From the NCBI GenBank assembly GCA_013821025.1, contig JACDHN010000219.1, forward strand, positions 1 through 5,106: a DNA stretch of 5,106 nucleotides, written 5' to 3'. Origin of the DNA: Acidimicrobiia bacterium (lineage in GTDB: Bacteria > Actinomycetota > Acidimicrobiia > Acidimicrobiales > Ilumatobacteraceae). Of this stretch, positions 1 through 5,106 are shown in pieces. The position numbers and the translations under genes are program-made. Position 1 is the first letter of the stretch; each line of letters begins with the position of its first letter. The notes under the pieces are model-generated. The model was not told where the DNA came from and did not search any database. It saw only the letters and a list, made by a program, of their open reading frames with translations.

Positions 1-33
1 GCCGGCGACGAGGAAGTTTGGCACCACCGCCAT
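1..33 (-). CDS. Probable sulfotransferase, N-terminal fragment (runs off the left edge)
   Basis: Only the first 11 codons are present, starting at the ATG whose complement is at 31-33, and they read MAVVPNFLVAG. The pattern Pro-Asn/Asp-Phe-Leu-(V/I)-x-Gly right after the start is typical of sulfotransferase family proteins. In that family it forms the first beta strand leading into the PAPS-binding P-loop (usually Gly-x-x-(K/R)-x-Gly-Thr-Thr), which here would lie just outside the window. Such enzymes move sulfate from PAPS to a sugar or other hydroxyl. The start lies 10 bases after the stop of the CDP-alcohol phosphatidyltransferase gene, so it probably belongs to the same operon. An AGG lies only one base before the ATG, too close for a good ribosome site, so translation may rely on the gene upstream. 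The call rests on a very short match; another P-loop or Rossmann protein is possible. Confidence 0.45.
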   Translation of the reverse strand, partial: MAVVPNFLVAG

Positions 34-43
34 ACCTGGAACG

Positions 44-832
44 CTACCGCTCACCGCCAGCGTCGAGTCCCGCCGCGCCGAAGGTCCGCATCTCGCGGTA
101 CCACCTCGGGAGTGCTCCGAGCAGGAACGCAGTGTTGATCACCATCAGACCTCCGTACACCCACATGAACGGGGTCCGCGCGCCGAGCAGCACGAACGAC
201 CAGCACAACGTTCCGTAATCGGCGGGCAGTACAGCAAGGGCGTACCACACCGGAGCCCGCTCCTTGCGTCGCGACACCGTCGACCGCGGCGAGTCCTGTG
301 CAGCGCGACGCAACTGCTCACTGAGCATGATCGCGAAGTAGAAGACGTTCTGTTTCAGTGCAAAGGCGAGCGGGATCAGGAGGTAGGCGTCGTTCGAGAG
401 GTCGTAAAACCGGAACCAGCAGACCAACACTGCGGAATGGATCGTTGCGCACTTGATGCAGTCGATCATGTGATCGAGCCACTCACCAGCGGGCGTGCCG
501 CCTCCACGCAAGCGAGCGACCTGGCCATCTGCGGAATCCAGGACGTACCCGCATGCCAGTGCCAGTGCCACAACAATCCCGAGCCACCAGGTCGGACGGA
601 TCAGCGCGACGGCCGAGATACCGGAGAACGTGAAGACGGCACTCACCATCGTCACCTGGTTCGGCGTCCACCCACGGACCGCGGCGATGGCCGCGACATG
701 ACGCCCGAGTCGCCGGTTGATCCATCTCGTATATCCTGGCGCGCCGCGGCTGCTCTTTTGGGCGCACTCCAGCATTGCGACGATGTCCGAATGCGATCTT
801 GACGGCCGCGTCGGCGCAGCGCGTTGATTCAT
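44..832 (-). CDS. CDP-alcohol phosphatidyltransferase family membrane protein
   Basis: This 262-residue integral membrane enzyme carries the full CDP-alcohol phosphotransferase signature D-x2-D-G-x2-A-R-x8-G-x3-D-x3-D: Asp99, Asp102, Gly103, Ala106, Arg107, Gly116, Asp120 and Asp124. In this family the four Asp residues bind divalent metal and catalyse displacement of CMP from a CDP-alcohol by an acceptor hydroxyl. The preceding TPNQVT (residues 56-61) is the usual lead-in. About six hydrophobic segments follow (roughly 66-80, 82-98, 130-147, 150-170, 196-216 and 222-240), as expected. The ATG at 832 was chosen because it forms an ATGA overlap with the stop of the glycosyltransferase gene; an in-frame start at 901 would add 23 residues lying inside that gene. 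A GAGAG about 11 bases before the ATG may be a weak ribosome site. Family members make phosphatidylglycerol-phosphate, phosphatidylinositol-phosphate or other phosphodiesters; the substrate cannot be read from the motif. Its place among polysaccharide genes suggests a surface-glycan or lipid-carrier role rather than housekeeping phospholipid synthesis (inference). Confidence 0.93.
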   Translation of the reverse strand: MNQRAAPTRPSRSHSDIVAMLECAQKSSRGAPGYTRWINRRLGRHVAAIAAVRGWTPNQVTMVSAVFTFSGISAVALIRPTWWLGIVVALALACGYVLDSADGQVARLRGGGTPAGEWLDHMIDCIKCATIHSAVLVCWFRFYDLSNDAYLLIPLAFALKQNVFYFAIMLSEQLRRAAQDSPRSTVSRRKERAPVWYALAVLPADYGTLCWSFVLLGARTPFMWVYGGLMVINTAFLLGALPRWYREMRTFGAAGLDAGGER

Positions 833-1983
833 CGCCGCAGGATCTCTCTGAATGACAACGTCTGCGCCGTCGTCGCCTCTTTGCGGGCGAGCCGACTGCA
901 CAGCTGTTCGTATTCAACAGCCACCGAGTCCCATTGATAGCGGGCGCTCGCTCGTGCACGCGCGCCTTCTCCTCGTAGACGGCTCGTCGCGGGGTGCTCC
1001 TCGACGTCGTCGATCGCCGCGGCGAGCTCTCGCGCCGTCGCCCAGAACTGCCCCGACTCGCCCAACACCTCTCGATTGAAGTTGACATCGAAGGCGGCGA
1101 TGGGTGATCCCGCACCCATCGCGCGCAGCAATGACGGATTGGTGCCGCCGACCGAGTGTCCATGCACGTAGCTCGCCGCATTGACGTAGAGCTGATCGAG
1201 CAGCGCTTGGTCCCAAACTGCCCCGACTAACCGTACCCGCCGATCTCCGGCGACGAGGTCGTGGATTCGTCGTGTGTACGCGTCGGAATAGGGCGCTGCC
1301 CCCACGACGACCAATGGGTATTGGGCTCGGCTCTTGCGATATCCCTCGATGCCCAGGACGACGTGGTTCTCCGGCTCGAAGCGAGCGACGATGAGATGAT
1401 ATCGGCGTCGCTCCAGGGCGAGTCCAACCAGCAGGGCGTCGCCGACGTCGTGAAGGATCGGCGCACCGTAGGCGATCACGTCTCCATCGACCCCGAACTC
1501 GTCTCGATAGTACTCGGCGATCCCTTCCGCATCGCAGATCAGCGCATCAGACCACCGTGTCGCCAAACCCTCGGCAAGGCGATAGTAGCGCTTCCCGATC
1601 GTGCCCCACTTCGATCGCTTCCATTCGAGGCCATCGACGTGGGTCGCCACACCGGTCGACCGAACTCGGAACACCGGTAGGAACACCGAGTTGGCAGCGT
1701 TGAACACAATCGTCACGTCGCAGCGCCTGGAGCGCAATGAGTGAAGGGCGCAACACGCCGTGTGCGACAGTGTCTCCAGCGACTTTCGTCGCAACGCCGG
1801 GAGATGCACCAGGATCATCCCGTTGTGCACGCCAGGGGCGGAAGCGTCGTCGCCGTGGCTACGGCAGTAGACGATGACCTCATGGCCGCGGGCAGCGAGG
1901 CGTGTCCCGATCTCCTCGACTGCCGTCTCGAATCCGCCATAGCGGGCGGGAACCCCGCGTGTTCCCACCATGCCGATTCTCAA
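829..1983 (-). CDS. GT4-type glycosyltransferase with DUF1972 domain, rhamnosyltransferase-like
   Basis: This 384-residue GT-B fold glycosyltransferase resembles the WchF/Cps2T group, which adds rhamnose to a lipid-linked oligosaccharide at the inner face of the membrane. The N-terminal DUF1972 half has MVGTRGVPARYGGFET (residues 5-20) and VDGLEWKRSKWG (117-128). The C-terminal nucleotide-sugar-binding half has ARFEPENH (200-207) and HGHSVGGTNPSLLRAMGAG (274-292). Length and domain order match the family. Residue 287 is Arg where many GT4 enzymes have the second Glu of the E-x7-E motif. The start is TTG at 1983, giving the usual family beginning (M-R-I-x-M-V-G-T-R-G), and its TTGA overlaps the flippase stop. 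The ATG four codons later (1971), with a GAGA six bases before it, is the alternative but would cut into the first beta strand. The reading frame stays open far upstream to 2973, but that part lies antisense-like inside the flippase gene and looks Arg-rich and non-protein-like. Sugar specificity is inferred from the family only. Confidence 0.94.
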   Translation of the reverse strand: MRIGMVGTRGVPARYGGFETAVEEIGTRLAARGHEVIVYCRSHGDDASAPGVHNGMILVHLPALRRKSLETLSHTACCALHSLRSRRCDVTIVFNAANSVFLPVFRVRSTGVATHVDGLEWKRSKWGTIGKRYYRLAEGLATRWSDALICDAEGIAEYYRDEFGVDGDVIAYGAPILHDVGDALLVGLALERRRYHLIVARFEPENHVVLGIEGYRKSRAQYPLVVVGAAPYSDAYTRRIHDLVAGDRRVRLVGAVWDQALLDQLYVNAASYVHGHSVGGTNPSLLRAMGAGSPIAAFDVNFNREVLGESGQFWATARELAAAIDDVEEHPATSRLRGEGARARASARYQWDSVAVEYEQLCSRLARKEATTAQTLSFREILRR

Positions 1984-3260
1984 GGAGCGCGATTGTATCG
2001 CGAGGTCCTCGGGCGCAGGACGAGCATGCGGATCGCGAGACCACCTGAGATGGACCCTATGGCCAGGACCAGCGGGACCCACATGATCGAGAGACCGAGC
2101 GCGAGGCCGGCAGCGACGACGGCGACCGTCGCAACGGAATCGGCCGTCCGCCACATCAGGACGGCACGCTGCTCGCCCCGTACGCTCGCCAGCTGACCAA
2201 AGGGCGTCACCGCGGCGACGGATGCAGCGAACAGCGACCAGCTCGCTACGGCGGCGACGGAGAGGTCGTACTCGCCCCCGGACAGGACCGGGCCGAGCAC
2301 GGGGATGGCGACGACCGCCACGAGGCCGAACGATCCGACGATGGCGATCAACACGAGGACCGTCCGGTCGACGCGGCGAACCATCGACTCGAGTGGACGA
2401 TCTCGTGTCCTCGCGTACGTCGCGAAGAGGTAGGAGTTGAGGCCGCCGACGACGAGCATGGCCGGCGCCGTGTAGACGCGAGCGGCCTCGAGCGCACCGA
2501 CCGCGGCCACGGAGCTGACGAGGAGGCACAGCACCCTCACCGCTGCGAGCAGCGCCGGGCGCACGAGCTGTTGCACCGCCCGCCAGCCACCGTACGCCGC
2601 AACAGTTCGCATCGCCGCGCCACGCATCGCCACCACGATCCGCTCGTGCGACGGGAGCAACGAGATGGCGATGAGTGTGGCACACACTTGGCCGACGAGG
2701 AGGGCCACCATCAGGTGGGCGAGGGTCAGTCGCCCACTGATACGCCACGTCGCCACGATGACGCTCACGGAGGCGGCGAGCCCGCTGAGGTCGACGACGG
2801 CGACGCGCCAGAAGCGGAACAACGCCATGAGACTTCGGCGGAGTGCGTCTTCCACGAGGAACGCTGCGGTGGCGACGCCGAACGCCAGAGCGGTGGCGGC
2901 GTTCACGAAACCGATCGACCAGAACACGAACCCCGCGATCGAGCTCGTCGCCACGGCGATGATAGTGAGCCACGCTTGCAGCCCCGCGCGGATCGAACGG
3001 TCGGCACGGTCAAGCACCGTGAGCGAGTCGCCGACGAACCCGCCGCTGATCGCGGTCGCCAGGATCGTGAACGCGTACAGCGCCGAGTATCGGCCGAGCC
3101 CGTCGAGACCGAGCAGTCGCGCCGCAGCGAACTGCAGCACGAAGTTGCTCAGCGCATAGGTCGCCTGAGCGGCGACGCCACCCGCCGCGGCCCGAGTGAA
3201 GGCCCATCGACCTGATGTCAACGGTGTTGCTGACGCACGTGAGTCGTGCGTCAGCGTCAC
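1980..3260 (-). CDS. Polysaccharide flippase (Wzx-like, MOP superfamily)
   Basis: This predicted 426-residue multi-pass membrane protein has about 12 hydrophobic segments spread over its whole length (for example about 30-50, 57-77, 96-118, 119-137, 152-171, 177-201, 235-256, 260-280, 300-323, 335-353, 372-392 and 393-413). Near the N-terminus, LSNFVLQFAAARLLGLDGLGRY (residues 37-58) fits the usual opening of polysaccharide flippases (S-N-x-x-L-x-x-x-x-A-R-x-L-G-x-x-x-x-G-x-Y). Size and topology fit the RfbX/Wzx family, which moves undecaprenyl-linked repeat units to the outer face. GTG at 3260 is the best start: an AGG lies 10 bases before it and nothing protein-like lies upstream, although the frame stays open to 3827. 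TTG at 3221 would remove 13 residues, but I see no ribosome site for it. It is probably the first gene of the leftward operon, and its stop overlaps the glycosyltransferase start. A perfect inverted repeat lies in codons 2-11. Membrane proteins diverge quickly, so the class is surer than the substrate. Confidence 0.88.
   Translation of the reverse strand: MTLTHDSRASATPLTSGRWAFTRAAAGGVAAQATYALSNFVLQFAAARLLGLDGLGRYSALYAFTILATAISGGFVGDSLTVLDRADRSIRAGLQAWLTIIAVATSSIAGFVFWSIGFVNAATALAFGVATAAFLVEDALRRSLMALFRFWRVAVVDLSGLAASVSVIVATWRISGRLTLAHLMVALLVGQVCATLIAISLLPSHERIVVAMRGAAMRTVAAYGGWRAVQQLVRPALLAAVRVLCLLVSSVAAVGALEAARVYTAPAMLVVGGLNSYLFATYARTRDRPLESMVRRVDRTVLVLIAIVGSFGLVAVVAIPVLGPVLSGGEYDLSVAAVASWSLFAASVAAVTPFGQLASVRGEQRAVLMWRTADSVATVAVVAAGLALGLSIMWVPLVLAIGSISGGLAIRMLVLRPRTSRYNRAP
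3229..3255. repeat. Perfect 11-bp inverted repeat with a 5-base spacer
   Basis: The left arm GCTGACGCACG (3229-3239) and right arm CGTGCGTCAGC (3245-3255) are exact reverse complements separated by TGAGT. With the GTG start at 3260, the repeat covers codons 2-11 of the flippase gene. It could be an operator for a dimeric repressor or, in the leftward transcript, a strong hairpin a few bases after the start codon that limits translation. No T-run follows on either strand, so it is not a standard intrinsic terminator. The repeat is seen directly; its role is inference. Confidence 0.7.
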
Positions 3261-3313
3261 CGGGTGGTCGCCTGCAGATTGTCGATCAGCGGGGCGTTCG
3301 TGCTCGATCCCGA

Positions 3314-3342
3314 AAGATATGCCTAAACACCGACACCGCCAG
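3314..3342 (-). promoter_or_regulatory. Weak candidate promoter for the leftward operon
   Basis: Reading leftward, TATCTT (3319 to 3314) resembles a -10 box (4 of 6 bases). CTGGCG (3342 to 3337) lies 17 bases before it and is a poor -35 match (3 of 6 bases). It falls in the most AT-rich patch of the gap and would give a leader of about 45-50 bases before the flippase GTG. Position and base content are the main support; the sequence match alone could be chance. Confidence 0.2.
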
Positions 3343-3788
3343 CACCGAGCGGCGCCTGCGTGTCGTTTGCGCTGGCCATCCGCGTGGCCGGCTCGGCTGA
3401 TCCGACCTTCCAGATCTTGCCGCGACCGCCACGGCGCCGGTTCCAACGGGCGCCCCGGCCCGACCCCTACACCGAGCTCCGCAACCGCAGTGTGCAGGAC
3501 ACCTTCATCGTCTGCTGTGACTGTGAGGATGACCCGGTGCCATTGGGGCGGGGGCTTGACCCGTGTTGCGACTGACCGTGTTCCACTTTGCATCGACGCT
3601 CCGAACCCCGGAGTGGCAGAGCCTCTACCTGGCCGCGAAGCCGCAACGGTCGGCGGGCTCTTGAAACGAACTTGTGTCGCGCCGACGTGTCGGTCTGCGG
3701 TCTCATGTGCTCGCCTTTGATCCGAGTCGCCGGGCTTGTTCGCCCACTGCTGAACACCACATGCGGCGGACAGAGGCCGCTGCGTCCT

Positions 3789-3794
3789 GGAGAG
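3789..3794 (+). promoter_or_regulatory. Ribosome binding site that fixes the polymerase start
   Basis: GGAGAG is a good Shine-Dalgarno sequence. Its GGAG core ends six bases before the GTG at 3799. It is the clearest such site in front of any in-frame start codon of this gene; GTG 3835 and GTG 3895 lack one. Confidence 0.55.
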
Positions 3795-3798
3795 TCCG

Positions 3799-5106
3799 GT
3801 GCCATCGACGCTCGTCGGCCGATACATTCTGGACGTGGAGATCGGGTCTCAGCTCGACAGCAGAGCGCGCCGTCGGGGAGCTGCAGACGCTGCGGTGCCC
3901 TTGTCCGTTTGCTTGTTGCTGGTCGGTGCGACCGTCACATGGCGAGCCAAGGTGTACTACGAGGGTGGCGTCGACACGGTGCTCGTCTTGAAGGCGTTGT
4001 TGACCGTGCTCGCACTTGCTGTGGCTTGGCAGGCGTACCGTCGCTGTCGCGAACCTCGTCCATTGGGCGCCAGGACGATGTGGTTCCTGGCTGCCTTCCT
4101 CGCCGTCTCGACGTTCGGCGCCTGGTCGACGGGTGAGGTCGAGGCCAGCGCGGTGCTGTCCGTTCGAGCGCTGCTGCTCGCTCTCACCGTGGTGTTGCTG
4201 ATCCGCGCCTTCCCGTCTGACGTCGTCCTCAAGAGCCTGTTGACCGCGACGGGGACGTTCGGAGTGCTGGCCGCCATCACTGGATTTGGCTCGTACGCGT
4301 CGGGAGAACGCCTGCAGGGGACGATGCCGCCGCTCAATCCCAACGAGATCGCCGTGCTGTGCGCACTCCCGGCCGTCGGATTGGGTTGGCTGGCGTTGAC
4401 CCATCGGAGTCAAGGCATCCACGGCGCACTCATGGCGGGTCTGCTGGCCGTCATCTGGGCGACCGGATCGCGAACCGTGCTGTTCGCCCTTCTAGTGGCG
4501 TTGTTCGTGATGGCGCTGCAGTCGCGACGACTCGGGCCCGTGATCGCGTGCACGCTCGTGTTCGTCTTCTTCGCCTTCGTGTATGTCGCCACCGCCACGA
4601 GCGTGCTGACGGGGTACTTCGCACGGGGTGGCGACGAGAACGTGGCGACCCTGAACTCACGGACGATTGCCTGGTCAGCAGCCCTCTCGTTCCCCGAGAC
4701 CGAGTGGGTGCGGTGGATGGGCGCCGGACTGGCCACCAAGCTGGTCCCAGTTCAGGGCCAGTACTGGGACCAACAACTGCTCGACAGCAGCTGGATCTCG
4801 GCGCTCGTTCAGGCCGGGCTGATCGGCGCGCTGATTCTCTTGCTATGGGCGTTGTGCACCTGTTGGGCAAGTCTTCGAGTGCCGGCACCAACGAGGATGC
4901 TGTACTCGGCGCTCGTGGTATTCCTGCTGATCCGCAGCGTCCTCGAGAGCGGGCTCGTGGACAGCACGCCGTCGTTCGTCACGTTCTTCCTGGTATCGAT
5001 GCTGGCAGACCGTCGAACCTCGAGGGTGGACGTCAGCGGCGTCCGCACCGTGCCGTCCGTTCCACGCCGATCAGCGTCTCCTCGATTCGCCGGGAGTGTT
5101 GGACCC
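3799..5106 (+). CDS. O-antigen ligase/polymerase family membrane protein (Wzy/WaaL-like), open at the right edge
   Basis: The frame gives 436 residues without a stop before the window ends; it opens after the stop at 3751-3753. A hydrophilic N-terminus of about 33 residues is followed by some ten or more hydrophobic segments (for example 34-49, 60-79, 93-110, 117-136, 183-200, 209-240, 246-269, 332-358 and 366-403). Features typical of the O-antigen ligase family (PF04932) are RLQGTMPPLNPNEIA (171-185), TGSRTVLFALL (222-232) and a large loop between about 270 and 330. The loop contains NSRTIAW (286-292), WMGAG (306-310) and DSSWISALVQAGLIG (329-343). Arg225 and Arg288 lie in conserved SR positions of the kind needed for substrate binding in this family. 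Such proteins polymerise undecaprenyl-linked repeat units or ligate finished glycan to an acceptor outside the membrane. In an actinobacterium with a Wzx-like flippase beside it, a Wzy-type polymerase is the likelier role (inference). GTG 3799 was chosen for its ribosome site. About 15-30 tail residues may be missing. Confidence 0.9.
   Translation, partial: MPSTLVGRYILDVEIGSQLDSRARRRGAADAAVPLSVCLLLVGATVTWRAKVYYEGGVDTVLVLKALLTVLALAVAWQAYRRCREPRPLGARTMWFLAAFLAVSTFGAWSTGEVEASAVLSVRALLLALTVVLLIRAFPSDVVLKSLLTATGTFGVLAAITGFGSYASGERLQGTMPPLNPNEIAVLCALPAVGLGWLALTHRSQGIHGALMAGLLAVIWATGSRTVLFALLVALFVMALQSRRLGPVIACTLVFVFFAFVYVATATSVLTGYFARGGDENVATLNSRTIAWSAALSFPETEWVRWMGAGLATKLVPVQGQYWDQQLLDSSWISALVQAGLIGALILLLWALCTCWASLRVPAPTRMLYSALVVFLLIRSVLESGLVDSTPSFVTFFLVSMLADRRTSRVDVSGVRTVPSVPRRSASPRFAGSVGP

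Larger units (their letters stand above)
3261..3798. other. 538-bp gap between divergent genes, no convincing gene
   Basis: This region separates the leftward flippase operon from the rightward polymerase and should hold promoters for both. Frames of both strands that cross it give Arg/Pro/Ser-rich products with no motif I recognise. The best exception is a 71-codon frame on the + strand from GTG 3360 to the stop ending at 3575. About 58 of its 71 codons end in G or C and it has a Cys-rich tail, but it lacks a clear ribosome site. Other structure includes a possible stem-loop with arms 3371-3378 and 3385-3392 (8 pairs, one G-U, loop of 6), two GGCGCC copies at 3433-3438 and 3449-3454, and CCGAC/GTCGG arms at 3682-3686 and 3689-3693. 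The most AT-rich spot is around 3313-3328. No tRNA, terminator or mobile element is visible. A decayed gene remains possible. Confidence 0.6.

Noticed and set aside
1984..2973. Long upstream extension of the glycosyltransferase reading frame (would give 714 residues)
   Set aside because: It overlaps the flippase on the same strand in another frame, is extremely Arg-rich and lacks motifs; the family begins at the M-R-I-x-M-V-G-T-R-G segment near 1983.
3216..3221. Consensus TTGACA -35 box on the - strand
   Set aside because: It lies inside the flippase coding sequence and has no acceptable -10 box about 17 bases further on (CACTCG).
3229..3255. Intrinsic terminator at the inverted repeat
   Set aside because: Neither strand has a T-run after the stem, and the position at the start of a gene does not suit a terminator for either flanking transcript.
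3215..3400. Fragment of a Wzz-like chain-length protein (a short RLQIVDQ segment on the + strand)
   Set aside because: The resemblance covers only a few residues, lies partly antisense to the flippase start, and has no membrane segment after it.
3261..3827. Upstream extension of the flippase frame (would give 615 residues)
   Set aside because: The extra 189 residues show no hydrophobic or domain pattern and overlap the start of the rightward polymerase; flippases of this type are about 400-500 residues.
3703..4422. Long open frame on the - strand opposite the polymerase
   Set aside because: Its composition is Arg/Gln/Ser-rich with no motif; it is an open shadow of GC-rich coding DNA, while the + strand frame shows clear membrane segments and family motifs.

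Overview
The window is high-GC DNA with strongly G/C-ending codons. It uses GTG and TTG as well as ATG starts, and its genes overlap tightly. Together with the protein families present, this suggests a high-GC Gram-positive actinobacterium; this is inferred from composition and gene style, not from a marker gene. All recognisable genes belong to one theme: assembly, export and modification of a cell-surface polysaccharide.

Layout. The left two thirds is a leftward operon, in transcription order: a Wzx-type polysaccharide flippase (3260 to 1980), a DUF1972/GT4 rhamnosyltransferase-like glycosyltransferase (1983 to 829), a CDP-alcohol phosphatidyltransferase family membrane enzyme (832 to 44), and the first 11 codons of a probable sulfotransferase (33 to 1) that runs off the left edge. 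The first three genes are joined by two 4-bp stop/start overlaps (TTGA and ATGA), and the fourth starts 10 bases after the third ends. From 3261 to 3798 lies a gap with no convincing gene. From 3799 an O-antigen ligase/polymerase (Wzy/WaaL-like) membrane protein runs rightward and is still open at the right edge.

How the genes could work together (inference). The glycosyltransferase would add a sugar to an undecaprenyl-linked oligosaccharide. The flippase would move the lipid-linked unit across the membrane, and the polymerase/ligase would join units or attach the chain outside. The CDP-alcohol enzyme and the sulfotransferase would supply phospho-alcohol and sulfate decoration, or make a lipid acceptor. 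No initiating sugar-phosphate transferase, chain-length regulator or nucleotide-sugar synthesis gene is visible; if present, they lie outside the window.

I see no RNA genes, mobile elements, CRISPR array, attachment site or convincing intrinsic terminator. I found no clearly new system. The points most worth a second look are the perfect 11-bp inverted repeat at the start of the flippase gene, the TTG start inside a stop/start overlap, the CDP-alcohol enzyme in a polysaccharide operon, and the gap between the divergent genes.
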